Source: an uncultured Pelagibacteraceae bacterium
GTDB lineage: Bacteria; Pseudomonadota; Alphaproteobacteria; Pelagibacterales; Pelagibacteraceae
Length of the DNA: 64,000 bases
Assembly (NCBI GenBank): GCA_902530635.1
Contig: CACABC010000004.1
Span: 1-64,000 of the forward strand
Direction: 5' to 3'
How positions within the stretch are numbered: position 1 is the first letter of the stretch; each line of letters opens with the position of its first letter. The notes under the pieces are model-generated. The model had not been told where the DNA came from. It did not search any database and saw only the letters and a program-made list of their open reading frames with translations. Shown here piece by piece: positions 47,301-57,537 of this stretch. The translations under genes and the position numbers were made by a program.

Positions 47301-48378
47301 TAATTTGAATAATTCCTACTGAACAAAATAAAGTCAAAACAATTATTGGTGACCACACGGAAACTACCATCGGAATTCTTTCAGTGGCACCGAGAGCCAT
47401 AGAAAAGTTTTTTAAATAAAAGATAATTACGCAAGTGATTATTGAAAGCAATATATAATAGATATTTTGTCTTGTATCATTGGAGCTAAGAGAAAATATT
47501 GATGCCAAACAAACCATCAAAATTAAAAAAAACGGCAATGATAGATAGTAGTGTTTCTTTTCTTCTAAAAGTTTAGCATTATAGCCTCTTTTTACCAGCT
47601 CATCTATCTCAGTCATAATTTTATAAAATGACAAAGTATCTAAGTTGGAATAAATGGAATTTAATTTTTCTTTATTAAAAGTTGATTTAAAAGTTAATTC
47701 TTCAAACATTTCATTTGATCCATTTTCACCAAAAGATGTTTTAAAACCATCTTTGACGATCCATTTTGTATTCAATATATCTGCACTTTTTGCTTCAATT
47801 CTCTCAATTAAAACATTATTTTCATCAAGTTTATAGATACTGACATCCAACAATAGGTCACCCTCAATTTTTTCTGATTTAATAAAATTTATTTTACTTC
47901 CAATTTTTTCTTTCACCCATACACCATTATTAGTAATTGATGCTAAATGGGACTTATCAAGATCATACCCGCCTTTTACATCTTCGTAGTATTTCACCAT
48001 CAGTGAAGTAAAAGGGCTTAATGCTAAGAGAATTATAATACCTAAAAAAAATGCTGTAGTACTAAATAGGTAAACAAATTTTCCACTATTAAAACCAAAA
48101 GTTTTTAAAGATAAAATTTCATTTTTTTGTTTTAGTTTTATCAAGACCCACATTGATGAAAGAAATATAATAAAAGGAAAAATATTTATTAAAATACTTG
48201 GTACAATCATAAAAGAAAGTGCTAAAGGAAGTATTATTCCGACATCATAATCTGAAAAATAAGTGATTTCTTCACGCAGGTTCATTATTAAACCTCCTGC
48301 TAAAAAAATTAAAAATACGTTCATTGTACTCAACATAAATTCTTTTATTAAATAAGTATTAATTACTGAATTTCTCAT
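47290..48378 (-). CDS. lptG: LPS export permease LptG
   Basis: A 362-residue YjgP/YjgQ-family permease with three N-terminal helices, a periplasmic beta-jellyroll domain (about 130-255) and three C-terminal helices. With LptF it extracts LPS from the inner membrane, driven by LptB2. Assignment as LptG rests on second position after lptF; the two paralogues are similar. It overlaps lptF by four bases and lptD by eleven. Confidence 0.92.
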   Translation of the reverse strand: MRNSVINTYLIKEFMLSTMNVFLIFLAGGLIMNLREEITYFSDYDVGIILPLALSFMIVPSILINIFPFIIFLSSMWVLIKLKQKNEILSLKTFGFNSGKFVYLFSTTAFFLGIIILLALSPFTSLMVKYYEDVKGGYDLDKSHLASITNNGVWVKEKIGSKINFIKSEKIEGDLLLDVSIYKLDENNVLIERIEAKSADILNTKWIVKDGFKTSFGENGSNEMFEELTFKSTFNKEKLNSIYSNLDTLSFYKIMTEIDELVKRGYNAKLLEEKKHYYLSLPFFLILMVCLASIFSLSSNDTRQNIYYILLSIITCVIIFYLKNFSMALGATERIPMVVSVWSPIIVLTLFCSVGIIQINEK

Positions 48379-49544
48379 CCTTTTTTCCTTAAATTTTCAT
48401 ACAAAAAATTTCTTATAATTTCAAAGTATATCAGTGGCAACATTATTAATGGAGACAAGTAATATATTAAAGTATTAGTAAAAGATTTTCCTGAGTACTT
48501 GACCAATATCTCTGCCAAAACCAATATTAAAAAAGCAAAAATAGGATAAAAATATCTATAAAAAGTTTTAAATTTACTTTCCTCTCTTGGATTTAAAAGA
48601 AAACAAAGAATCAATGTTATTATGGGTATGTAAAGAGGCATACCAAATCTTCTATTTATTTCAGATAATACATCGTTTTTTTTATGGTCCCTTGGACAGT
48701 TCAAAATGATTTTGTTATCTCTATCGAAAAAACACTTTATAAGAAGATAGGATGAGGTTTCTTGTATCTTAGTTTGTGTTATAGATCTTGTTTGCACATT
48801 TTCTAATTTGAGAATTGTTTTTTCAAATTTTATAGTTTGAATCTTATTTTTGTTGTTAGCACCCTCGGAAATTTTTTCGGATTGAATTATTCCGTTACGC
48901 AATATTAAAACTGGATTATTTGAATCTGCAACCCGACCTTTTTTTGCAATTATTGTAACATTGTCTGTACTACTAACATTTTCAATACTTTTAAGAACTG
49001 AACTTTCATCTCTAATAAAAATATTTTCCATATCACCATTTTCATTTTTTTTCTCGACGTAAATTGTTAAGCCAGGAACAGAGTCGTTAAATTGATTGGT
49101 TTTAACCATACTTGATATAAAATCAAAATTAGATGATTTAATTAAAGTTCTTGAATGATTTAATATATTTGGATTTATAATCGTTGCAAAAATTAGCTGA
49201 AATAAAGTTACAATTAAAGAAACTTTAACAAAAAAATTAACAAGATTTAATTTGTTTAAACCAGAGGTCCATAGAATTATTAATTCATTTTCATTCTCAA
49301 ACTTAATTATTGATAGAACTAATGCTATCAAAAATGATAGAGGTATAAATTTGGTTAATATTTTGGGAACGTTGAGAAGGGAATAACCAAGGTAAATTGA
49401 CAAGGCATGACCATCATCTACCACCAAATCGAGGAAGTTTACGGCCTGGACAGTCCAAACTATCGCAGTAAAAGTGAATAAAGTTATTAAAAAATACTTG
49501 CTTAATTCTAGAAAAAAGTGCTTATAAATTTTATTACTCAACAT
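48375..49544 (-). CDS. lptF: LPS export permease LptF
   Basis: A 389-residue YjgP/YjgQ permease: helices near 17-35, 55-75 and 100-120, periplasmic domain (about 130-290) with V-E-K-K-N-E-N-G and C-terminal helices starting P-L-Y-I-P-I-I-T. It leads a 7-kb run of six overlapping genes. It is divergent from pepA across 61 bases, as in E. coli. Confidence 0.92.
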   Translation of the reverse strand: MLSNKIYKHFFLELSKYFLITLFTFTAIVWTVQAVNFLDLVVDDGHALSIYLGYSLLNVPKILTKFIPLSFLIALVLSIIKFENENELIILWTSGLNKLNLVNFFVKVSLIVTLFQLIFATIINPNILNHSRTLIKSSNFDFISSMVKTNQFNDSVPGLTIYVEKKNENGDMENIFIRDESSVLKSIENVSSTDNVTIIAKKGRVADSNNPVLILRNGIIQSEKISEGANNKNKIQTIKFEKTILKLENVQTRSITQTKIQETSSYLLIKCFFDRDNKIILNCPRDHKKNDVLSEINRRFGMPLYIPIITLILCFLLNPREESKFKTFYRYFYPIFAFLILVLAEILVKYSGKSFTNTLIYYLSPLIMLPLIYFEIIRNFLYENLRKKG

Positions 49545-49605
49545 TGTTATTGTTTTTGTATATAATTAAAGCAACTAATAAGAAAATTCAATCTAAGGTT
49601 TTAAT

Positions 49606-51051
49606 ATGATAAATTTTAACAGTAAATTTAACTCAAAAGCTTCAAATATAGGTTTTTTTATATCAAATGATCTAAAATTTAAGCCAAGTACGTCTATACC
49701 TCAGTCTACTATATCTAAGATAAATTCTTTTCTAAAAAAGAAATCAAAAGATAATAAAAAACAAATTTTTTCTTTTGACTTATCTGAAAGTCAAAAGTGC
49801 TTTTTAATTTTAATCAAAAAAAATCTAAATATTTATGAGATAAATAATCTTGGCGCTAATTTAAAAAATTATATAAAAACTGATAAAACTATTAAAAATA
49901 TTTGTATACATGGAAATTCATTTTCTGAAGAAATTATTTCTGAGTTTGCATATGGATTTGAACTTAAAAGCTATACTTTTAATAAGTACAAGTCAAAAAA
50001 AGATGACTTTGTTCAATCAATCGATTTTAGTGTTAAAAATCCAACCTCCTTTAAACTAAAATATAAAAACTTCTCTTCAATAAAAGAAGGTGTTTTTTTA
50101 GCGAGAGACCTTGTTTCCGAGCCACCAAATGTTTTAAATCCAAAAAAGTATACTGAAGAAATTAAAAAATTAAAAAAACTTGGTTTAAAAATTGAAGTTT
50201 TAAATGAAAAACAAATGAAAAAACTTGGCATGCATTCTTTACTTGGAGTTGGTCAAGGAAGTGAGAATGAATCATTTATGGTTGTTATAAAATGGAATGG
50301 TGCAAAACAAAACTTTGGTAAACCCTTAGCCTTTGTTGGAAAGGGAGTCTGTTTTGATACTGGAGGAATATCTTTAAAGCCAGCAAGATTTATGGAAGAG
50401 ATGAAATATGATATGGGTGGCTCCGCAGTTGTAGTTGGTTTAATGAAATGTTTAGCAAAAAGAAAAGCAAAAGTTAATGCTATTGGTGTAGTAGGTTTAG
50501 TTGAAAATATGCCGGATGGTAATGCACAAAGACCAGGAGATATAGTTAAGTCTTATTCGGGTAAAACAATCGAAGTGTTAAATACAGATGCTGAAGGAAG
50601 ATTAGTATTAGCAGATGCTTTAACTTATACAGAGAAAAAATTTAATCCAAAATTTATTATTGATCTAGCGACTTTAACCGGAGCTATTATTATGGCTCTA
50701 GGAGAAGAGTATGCAGGATTGTTTTCGAATAATGATAAGATATCGAATGAACTATATGAAATTGGGAATCAAATTAATGAAAAAGTTTGGAGATTGCCAC
50801 TTCATAAAAACTACGACAAACTAATGAACTCTGCTTACGCTGATGTACAAAATATAAACTATGCAGGTGGTGCAGGCTCTATTACAGCTGCTCAATTTTT
50901 ACAAAGATTTATTATCAAGAATACACCTTGGGCACATTTAGATATAGCTGGAATGGCTTTTTCCAAAAAAGCTGCCAGCTTAAATTCAGGTGGTGCAACA
51001 GGATTCGGTGTAAGATTGTTGAATGATTTAGTAATGAAAAATTACGAATAA
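49606..51051 (+). CDS. pepA: Leucyl aminopeptidase (M17)
   Basis: A 481-residue cytosolic peptidase. The M17 signature N-T-D-A-E-G-R-L lies at residues 326-333, with metal ligands also in G-K-G-V-C-F-D-T-G-G and M-K-Y-D-M-G-G-S-A. It removes N-terminal residues; some homologues also bind DNA. The N-terminal 150 residues are lysine-rich and less conserved, as usual. ndk starts five bases later. Confidence 0.96.
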   Translation: MINFNSKFNSKASNIGFFISNDLKFKPSTSIPQSTISKINSFLKKKSKDNKKQIFSFDLSESQKCFLILIKKNLNIYEINNLGANLKNYIKTDKTIKNICIHGNSFSEEIISEFAYGFELKSYTFNKYKSKKDDFVQSIDFSVKNPTSFKLKYKNFSSIKEGVFLARDLVSEPPNVLNPKKYTEEIKKLKKLGLKIEVLNEKQMKKLGMHSLLGVGQGSENESFMVVIKWNGAKQNFGKPLAFVGKGVCFDTGGISLKPARFMEEMKYDMGGSAVVVGLMKCLAKRKAKVNAIGVVGLVENMPDGNAQRPGDIVKSYSGKTIEVLNTDAEGRLVLADALTYTEKKFNPKFIIDLATLTGAIIMALGEEYAGLFSNNDKISNELYEIGNQINEKVWRLPLHKNYDKLMNSAYADVQNINYAGGAGSITAAQFLQRFIIKNTPWAHLDIAGMAFSKKAASLNSGGATGFGVRLLNDLVMKNYE

Positions 51052-51056
51052 AGTTT

Positions 51057-51455
51057 ATGAAACAACAAACTTTATCTATTATTAAGCCCGATGCAGTAGA
51101 AAGAAATTTAACTGATAATATCAAAGAAATATTAATAAAAAATAATTTAAAAATTTTAAAAGAAAAAAAAATACAAATAACTAAAGAAGAAGCGGCAGAG
51201 TTTTATAAGGTTCATCAGACAAAACCTTTTTATGACAGACTATGTGAGTATTTATCATCAGGAATAATAGTTGTGATGATATTAGAAGGAGAAAATAGTA
51301 TTAAAGTATACAGGGAAACAATGGGTAGCACTGATCCTAAAAGCGCACAAAAAGGAACAATTAGAGAAAAATACGGAATATCTATTGATAAAAATTCAGT
51401 CCATGGTTCAGACTCACCAGAGAACGCAACAAAAGAAATAAATTTTTTTTTTTAA
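51057..51455 (+). CDS. ndk: Nucleoside diphosphate kinase
   Basis: A 132-residue enzyme that balances nucleoside triphosphates. The phosphohistidine is His116 in N-S-V-H-G-S-D-S, with the opening T-L-S-I-I-K-P-D-A-V. Slightly shorter than the 140-residue norm, mainly at the C-terminus (ending I-N-F-F-F). It lies three bases from convergent purN. The usual alphaproteobacterial neighbour holC, which often sits between pepA and ndk, is absent. Confidence 0.96.
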   Translation: MKQQTLSIIKPDAVERNLTDNIKEILIKNNLKILKEKKIQITKEEAAEFYKVHQTKPFYDRLCEYLSSGIIVVMILEGENSIKVYRETMGSTDPKSAQKGTIREKYGISIDKNSVHGSDSPENATKEINFFF

Positions 51456-51458
51456 AAA

Positions 51459-52022
51459 TTAATTTTTCGAATATATTTTACGAATTGCAATAGAATAGGC
51501 TTTATATTCTTCTATTTGCACCTTTTTTTTTAATTTTTCAGGACTATCATCTTTGTTAATTGAAACCCTTTTTTTAACAATTATTTTTCCACTATCTAAT
51601 TTTTCCTCTACAAAGTGAACAGTGCATCCAGTATTTTTTTCACCATCACTCAATACTCTATTGAAAGTATTTAGTCCTTTGTATTTAGGTAATAATGAAG
51701 GGTGTATATTAATTATATTACCTTTAAAATTTCTTATAAATTTCTTTGAAAGAACTTTCATAAAACCTGCTAAGCATAGTAAATTGATTTTTTTTTCAAG
51801 TAATAATTTAGTAGCGATTTTTTCAAATTTTGTTCTATTATAATTTAAAATAATATGAGGAATTGAAAATTTTTTGGCAAAATTAATCCCATCTGCGTGC
51901 TTCTGATTTGATATTACAAGTTTAATATTTACAGGAAAATTATATTCTCTAGAATTTTTTATAATTGATCTTAAATTTGTACCTGAACCAGATATAAAAA
52001 CACAAGCTCTCTTTTTTACCAT
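51459..52022 (-). CDS. purN: Phosphoribosylglycinamide formyltransferase 1
   Basis: A 187-residue folate-dependent transformylase of purine synthesis. The catalytic residues Asn105, His107 (N-I-H-P-S-L-L-P) and Asp143 (K-L-D-S-G-K) are present, as is the opening S-G-S-G-T-N-L. Its 10-formyl-THF cosubstrate could come from Fhs encoded elsewhere in the window. It overlaps purM by seven bases. Confidence 0.96.
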   Translation of the reverse strand: MVKKRACVFISGSGTNLRSIIKNSREYNFPVNIKLVISNQKHADGINFAKKFSIPHIILNYNRTKFEKIATKLLLEKKINLLCLAGFMKVLSKKFIRNFKGNIINIHPSLLPKYKGLNTFNRVLSDGEKNTGCTVHFVEEKLDSGKIIVKKRVSINKDDSPEKLKKKVQIEEYKAYSIAIRKIYSKN

Positions 52023-53044
52023 TTAATATTTTTTAATAAATTTATTCTTTTTGAAGATTTAGAAATAAAACCAATTTTGTAAGGTTGAAATTTTTTGTTA
52101 AAGTATTTTTTTAATTTTGGTACCTTATTTTTATCCGTTATCAAACAAAAACCAACACCGCAATTAAAAGTTCTTAACATTTCTGTATCTGAAATATTTT
52201 TATTTTTTAACCACTTAAAAATTCTGTGAACTTTAATTTTTGAGAGATCTATATTTACTGTTAAATTATTAGGTACTGATCTAGTTATATTCTCTATAAG
52301 GCCACCTCCAGTTATATGGGCCGATGAATTAATCAAACCCTTATTAACTAGACTTAAAATTTCTTTTGTATAAATTTTTGTTGGTATTAACAATTCTTTT
52401 TTTAAAAACTTATCAATTTTAGTATTTTTTAATATTTTTCTAACTAATGAGTAACCGTTTGAATGTAAACCACTTGACGGTACTGCAAGTACAATATTTT
52501 TATTTTTTACTTTATCTTTTGTTATAATTTTTTTCCGATCAACAACGCCAACGGTAAAGCCCGCCAAATCAAATTTATTTTTTGTATATGTGCCTGGCAT
52601 TTCTGCTGTTTCGCCTCCTACCAACAAACAGTCTGCAATTTTACATCCATTAATTATTCCTCTAATAATTTTCTTCATCTTAGGAAGTTGTATTTTTTTT
52701 GTAGCTATATAATCTAAAAAAAATAATGGTTTAGCACCTTGTACAATTAGATCATTTACACACATAGCGACAAGATCAATTCCAATAGTGTCAAATTTAT
52801 TTAATCTATTTGCAATTTCAACTTTGGTTCCAACTCCATCAGTGCTAGCTACTAAAAGAGGATTTTTAATATTGATTTGCTTAATATCAAACACAGACGC
52901 GAAGCTACCTATATTACTTTTATTAAATTTGTTAATTTTTTTTTTAAAGGCCTGTTTAGAGTATTTTCCAATATATTTTGTAAATTTCTCAGCAGTATCA
53001 ATATTTACACCACTTTTTTTGTAACTATTTTTTGTTTTTTTCAT
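52016..53044 (-). CDS. purM: Phosphoribosylformylglycinamidine cyclo-ligase
   Basis: A 342-residue AIR synthetase. Family motifs: Y-K-K-S-G-V-N-I-D, A-S-T-D-G-V-G-T-K, G-G-E-T-A-E-M-P-G and G-L-H-S-N-G-Y-S-L-V. It precedes purN, the usual alphaproteobacterial order. Its ATG is only 25 bases from the start of the divergent DUF2066 gene, so its promoter must reach into that gene or into the spacer shared with it. Confidence 0.97.
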   Translation of the reverse strand: MKKTKNSYKKSGVNIDTAEKFTKYIGKYSKQAFKKKINKFNKSNIGSFASVFDIKQINIKNPLLVASTDGVGTKVEIANRLNKFDTIGIDLVAMCVNDLIVQGAKPLFFLDYIATKKIQLPKMKKIIRGIINGCKIADCLLVGGETAEMPGTYTKNKFDLAGFTVGVVDRKKIITKDKVKNKNIVLAVPSSGLHSNGYSLVRKILKNTKIDKFLKKELLIPTKIYTKEILSLVNKGLINSSAHITGGGLIENITRSVPNNLTVNIDLSKIKVHRIFKWLKNKNISDTEMLRTFNCGVGFCLITDKNKVPKLKKYFNKKFQPYKIGFISKSSKRINLLKNIKW

Positions 53045-53069
53045 TAATAAGATGATAATTAGATAATTT

Positions 53070-54119
53070 ATGAAAAACTTTATTTTCTTATCTTTAATAA
53101 TATTATTTTTAGGTAAAACACAAAATATTTATGCAAATCAGAATACTTTTATTGTTGATAATATAATTGTTAAAGGTCAGGTTCGTGACAATAATTATAG
53201 AGAAAAATATACAAATATTGCTTTTAGAAAGGGGTTTCAAAAATTAGTAAAAAATATATTGCAGATTAAAGATCAAAAAAAAGTATTAAGTACAGATTTA
53301 TCCACTATCAAATCACTAGTGGAAACTTACAAAATAACTGAGGAGAGTATTTTTGAAAATGATTATGAGGCTAAAGTAAACATAACTTTTAAAAGAAATT
53401 TAGTTAGTAATTTTCTCTATAAAAGAGGCATACCATACTCTGAAGCGGAGAGATTGCAGACTATAATTTATCCGATATTGATATTAAATTCAGAGTTGCA
53501 GGTTTTTTCAAAGAACAAGTTTTTTGCGGAATGGAATGTAGAAGAGGATTTTGATAATATAGATTTTGTTTTACCTGTGGAAAATTTAGACGATATTGCC
53601 TTCATCAAAAATAATTTGTCGGTTTTAGAAGAGACAAATCTAAGTCAACTTGTTGATAATTATGAAATTAAAAATAGCGCTATTTTAATTCTTAGATATG
53701 ATGAAAATATTTTAAATGTTTTTTTAAAGACAAATTTTAATAATTTAAGAAAATTAAAAAAAATTGAACTTAAAGTGAAAAATTTACAAGATAAAAAGGT
53801 AAGAGAAAGTGTTATTAATAGTTTAAAATATTCTATCCACGATATGTGGAAGAAACAAAATTTGATTGATATATCAATTCCATCATATTTAACGGTAAAT
53901 GCACCAATCAAAGAAGCGAATTCTTTAGGTGAAATAATAAAAAAAATTGAAAAAATTAGTTTAGTTACTGATTATTATATAGAAAAACTTGATAAAAATT
54001 CAGCAAAGATAAAAATAAAATATTTAGGAAAAATAAAAAATTTACAAAATAGTTTTATAGATAATGGTTTCACTTTTCAAATTATTGATAACGAATGGAA
54101 AATAACTTTAGCAGGATAA
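53070..54119 (+). CDS. DUF2066 domain exported protein
   Basis: A 349-residue protein with a signal peptide (1-22, N-I-Y-A-N). The DUF2066 domain follows: A-F-R-K-G-F-Q-K-L-V near residue 50 and R-G-I-P-Y-S-E near 130. Function is unknown in the family. It is commonly found between purM and the Hda-like gene in Alphaproteobacteria, as here, and ends one base before hdaA. Rich in K, N and I. Confidence 0.8.
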   Translation: MKNFIFLSLIILFLGKTQNIYANQNTFIVDNIIVKGQVRDNNYREKYTNIAFRKGFQKLVKNILQIKDQKKVLSTDLSTIKSLVETYKITEESIFENDYEAKVNITFKRNLVSNFLYKRGIPYSEAERLQTIIYPILILNSELQVFSKNKFFAEWNVEEDFDNIDFVLPVENLDDIAFIKNNLSVLEETNLSQLVDNYEIKNSAILILRYDENILNVFLKTNFNNLRKLKKIELKVKNLQDKKVRESVINSLKYSIHDMWKKQNLIDISIPSYLTVNAPIKEANSLGEIIKKIEKISLVTDYYIEKLDKNSAKIKIKYLGKIKNLQNSFIDNGFTFQIIDNEWKITLAG

Positions 54120-54120
54120 A

Positions 54121-54789
54121 ATGTCTGAGCAATTAACTTTTAAATTCCCTTTTAAAAAAAATTATTTGAGCCAAGATTTTTATGTTTCAGAAAATAATTT
54201 TAGTGCTTTTCAACTAATCGAAAACTGGCCAAATTGGCCTAGCAGGCTTGTAAATATTTTTGGTCCAACTGGGTGTGGTAAAACACATCTTATAAATATT
54301 TTAAAAAGTAAAATTCAATCTAAAATTATATTAGCTAAAGATGTTAATACAGAAACTTTATTACAGTTCAAAATAGTAGAATGTTTAATAATTGATGATT
54401 TTAATAATAATATTGATGAAAAAACATTATATTCTATAATAAACTTATCACTTCAAGATAATAAATATTTAATAATTAATTCTCAAGCTTCTTTGAAAAG
54501 ATCTAAAACCGAATTAGAGGATTTAAAGTCAAGACTTAAAAGTTTTGTAGATATTGGTATTAATCTTCCAACAGATGATATGATAAGAGTAATTTTAACA
54601 AAAAATTTTTCAGACAAACAAATTCAAATAAGTGAAAAAAATATTGAATACGTACTTAAGAATATTGAAAGGTCTTATGAAAAAATTAATTTATTTTCAC
54701 ATTCTATAGATGGCTTGTCTTTAACAAAAGCGCAGCCTATTAATCTTCAATTAATAAAGAAAGTTTTAAACGAATTAAGTTTCCAATAA
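54121..54789 (+). CDS. hdaA: HdaA-like DnaA regulatory inactivator
   Basis: A 222-residue AAA+ protein related to DnaA domain III but without the DNA-binding domain IV. Walker A is G-P-T-G-C-G-K-T (48-55) and Walker B is L-I-I-D-D-F. The N-terminal Q-L-T-F-K-F-P-F resembles a sliding-clamp binding motif, as expected of Hda, which with the clamp switches DnaA off after initiation. Between DUF2066 and aspS. Confidence 0.9.
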   Translation: MSEQLTFKFPFKKNYLSQDFYVSENNFSAFQLIENWPNWPSRLVNIFGPTGCGKTHLINILKSKIQSKIILAKDVNTETLLQFKIVECLIIDDFNNNIDEKTLYSIINLSLQDNKYLIINSQASLKRSKTELEDLKSRLKSFVDIGINLPTDDMIRVILTKNFSDKQIQISEKNIEYVLKNIERSYEKINLFSHSIDGLSLTKAQPINLQLIKKVLNELSFQ

Positions 54790-54795
54790 AAATTT

Positions 54796-56592
54796 ATGAA
54801 TAAATTCAGAACTCATAACTGTTCAGAACTATCAGAGAAAGATATTAAGAAAAATATTAAACTTTCTGGATGGATACACAGAAAGAGAGATCATGGAAAT
54901 TTACTTTTTATTGATATTCGTGATCACTTTGGCATTACTCAATGTGTAATAGAAAATAAAGATAAAAATTTTAAAATTTTAGAAAAATTAAAACCAGAGT
55001 CTGTAATTTTAGTTGATGGAGAGGTTATAAAGAGGTCAAAGGAAACAGAAAACAAAGAATTAAAAACAGGTATGATCGAAGTTAAAATTAAAAACCTTCA
55101 AGTTCTCTCTGAAGCTAAAGAATTACCCATGCCCGTTTTTGGTGAACAGGATTATCCAGAAGAGATAAGATTAAAATATAGATTTATTGATTTAAGAAGA
55201 AATGAAATGCATGAGAATATTAAACTTAGATCTAATGTTTTGTCTTTTATAAGATCTAAAATGATAAAGAATAAGTTTTTAGAATTTCAAACACCTATTC
55301 TTACGGCTTCAAGTCCGGAAGGTGCTCGAGATTTTTTGGTTCCAAGTAGAGTTCATCCAGGAAAATTCTATGCTTTGCCACAGGCACCACAACAATTCAA
55401 ACAGATGATAATGATATCAGGTTTTGATAGATATTTTCAAATTGCACCTTGTTTTAGAGATGAAGATGGTAGAGCTGATCGTAGCCCTGGAGAACACTAT
55501 CAATTAGATATGGAAATGTCATTTGTAGAACAAGAAGATTTATTCAAGGTTGTTGAGCCTATTTTTTATGAATTATTCAGTGAATTTGGAAAAGGAAAAA
55601 AAATAAACAAAACACCTTTTCCTCGAATAAAATATAAAGACTCCCTAGAAAAATATGGAACAGATAAACCAGATTTAAGAAATCCGATAGAACTTACTGA
55701 TGTTACCAATATATTTAACTCAAAAAATGTTAAACTTAAAATTTTTAAGGACATCATAGCAAAAGGTGGAATTGTAAAAGCTATACCGGTACCAAACACT
55801 TTTTCAAAACCTAGAAGTTTTTTTGATACTTTAAACAATTGGGCTATTAGCGAAGGCGCTAGCGGTTTAGCCTATATCACTTTTGAGAAAGATAAAAATA
55901 AGATAGTAGGCAAGGGACCTATTGCCAAATTTTTCTCTGAAAGTGCTGTTTTAGACCTAATGAAAAACTGTAAAATTACTGAAAAGGACTCAGTGTTTTT
56001 TGTATGTAATAAGGAGAAAGAAGCAAATAAATTTGCTGGTATAGCCAGACAAAAAATTGGAGAGGAGTTAAAATTAATTGATCAAAATAGTTTTAATTTT
56101 TGTTGGATTACTGATTACCCGATGTATGAATATGATGAAAAAGAGAAAAAAATAGATTTTAGTCACAATCCTTTTTCAATGCCGCAAGCAGAAATAAATG
56201 ATTTTGATAAGATTGATCCATTAAAAGTTTTAGCATACCAATATGATTTAGTATGTAACGGTTACGAATTGTCCTCAGGTGCTATAAGAAACCATATACC
56301 AGAGTATTTATTTAAAGTTTTTGCAAAAGTTGGTTATTCGAGAAATATGGTTGAGAAAAATTTTTCTGGCATGATCAAAGCACTTTCTTATGGAGCACCA
56401 CCTCATGGTGGCATGGCCCCAGGAATTGATAGGATAGTAATGCTTTTAGCTGGACAAAAGAATATAAGAGAAGTAACTTTATTCCCTTTGACCCAAAACG
56501 CTGAGGACTTATTAATGGAAGCACCATCAGAAATTAGTGATGAACAATTGAAAGAGCTAAGTATTAAAACTGTTCTAAAAAAAAAGAACTAA
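54796..56592 (+). CDS. aspS: Aspartyl-tRNA synthetase
   Basis: A 598-residue bacterial-type synthetase: OB-fold anticodon domain ([10 protein letters not shown]), catalytic motif 2 [10 protein letters not shown] and motif 3 G-M-A-P-G-I-D-R, with the bacterial insertion domain between. Full length. It may also charge tRNA-Asn if the cell uses the GatCAB route, which cannot be judged here. Its stop shares CTAA with the next, convergent gene. Confidence 0.98.
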   Translation: MNKFRTHNCSELSEKDIKKNIKLSGWIHRKRDHGNLLFIDIRDHFGITQCVIENKDKNFKILEKLKPESVILVDGEVIKRSKETENKELKTGMIEVKIKNLQVLSEAKELPMPVFGEQDYPEEIRLKYRFIDLRRNEMHENIKLRSNVLSFIRSKMIKNKFLEFQTPILTASSPEGARDFLVPSRVHPGKFYALPQAPQQFKQMIMISGFDRYFQIAPCFRDEDGRADRSPGEHYQLDMEMSFVEQEDLFKVVEPIFYELFSEFGKGKKINKTPFPRIKYKDSLEKYGTDKPDLRNPIELTDVTNIFNSKNVKLKIFKDIIAKGGIVKAIPVPNTFSKPRSFFDTLNNWAISEGASGLAYITFEKDKNKIVGKGPIAKFFSESAVLDLMKNCKITEKDSVFFVCNKEKEANKFAGIARQKIGEELKLIDQNSFNFCWITDYPMYEYDEKEKKIDFSHNPFSMPQAEINDFDKIDPLKVLAYQYDLVCNGYELSSGAIRNHIPEYLFKVFAKVGYSRNMVEKNFSGMIKALSYGAPPHGGMAPGIDRIVMLLAGQKNIREVTLFPLTQNAEDLLMEAPSEISDEQLKELSIKTVLKKKN

Positions 56593-57419
56593 CTCTTACT
56601 TTTTAAATTTATCCTAACATCACTTAAGTCGACCAATTTTTCTTCGTAATTACTCCTAACAAAACCCTTGCTTGTAATATTTTTAACAATCTTTAAGAAC
56701 TGATCATCTTTTGCATCATCTTTTTTCACTTCAGCGTTAGATATGTTGGGAGTATGAGCCAATTGCTCTTTTCCTAAATAGGATATTGCAAGTTCTCTAA
56801 ATATATAATCAAGTATTGAAGTAGCACTCAAAATTCTATCATTTCCATAAACTTTACCTGATGGTTCAAATTTTGTATCTAAAAATGCATCTACAAACTC
56901 TTCTAGAGGCACTCCATATTGTAGACCTAGAGAAATAGCTATAGCAAAATTATTCGTCAAAGCTTTTACTAGTTCGCCTTCCTTATTTGTATCAATGAAT
57001 ATTTCTCCAATTTTTCCATCATCGTATTCTCCAGTATGTAAATATATTTTATGATCACCAATTGTTGCCTTTTGAATATATCCTTTTCTTCTATCTGGCA
57101 TTTGAAATCTTTTTCCTAGGTCTTTGGTTTTATTAATCGTTGACTTTTTTGAACTAACTTCAGAAATTTTGTCAATAATCTTATTTTCATTATTTTTGGA
57201 GTGATTTATTTTAACATTGTTAGGTAGATTAATTTTTTTAGATGCTTTTTCATCAGAAGCTTTTTTTGTTTTTCTATTATTAACTGTTACATTTACTATT
57301 TCTACTCTACCGTCTTTTCTATTATCGATATCTGCAAGAGCTTTTTCGTTTAACTCCTCAAGTTCGTGTACTATCTTAAAAGTGCATGTATAATGGGTTT
57401 CGACCAAAAATTTTGACAT
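56589..57419 (-). CDS. Orphan protein with NrdJ-type C-terminal (TSCPD-like) domain
   Basis: A 276-residue protein. Residues 1-52 are a conserved-looking head with C-T-F-K-I-V-H-E-L; 53-100 form a lysine-rich linker; 105-225 closely match the C-terminal part of B12-dependent ribonucleotide reductases ([36 protein letters not shown]). The reductase catalytic barrel is missing and the redox-active cysteines found at the NrdJ tail are absent (only Cys12). Free-standing relatives occur in Alphaproteobacteria. Function unknown; a regulatory or nucleotide-sensing role is a guess. Confidence 0.75.
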   Translation of the reverse strand: MSKFLVETHYTCTFKIVHELEELNEKALADIDNRKDGRVEIVNVTVNNRKTKKASDEKASKKINLPNNVKINHSKNNENKIIDKISEVSSKKSTINKTKDLGKRFQMPDRRKGYIQKATIGDHKIYLHTGEYDDGKIGEIFIDTNKEGELVKALTNNFAIAISLGLQYGVPLEEFVDAFLDTKFEPSGKVYGNDRILSATSILDYIFRELAISYLGKEQLAHTPNISNAEVKKDDAKDDQFLKIVKNITSKGFVRSNYEEKLVDLSDVRINLKSKS

Positions 57420-57537
57420 AATTATTCCTTAATGTTTGTTGAAAGTTACAAGGGTTAAGATATATACGATATTAATAATGTGTCTATGCTATTATATTAC
57501 AATTTAAAATTGTGTGGATTTTTAAAAAACTAAAATA

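Noticed and set aside
57502-57516. Inverted repeat ACAATTT-A-AAATTGT before NDUFA12
   Set aside because: Pure AT dyad with no further support as an operator or terminator.
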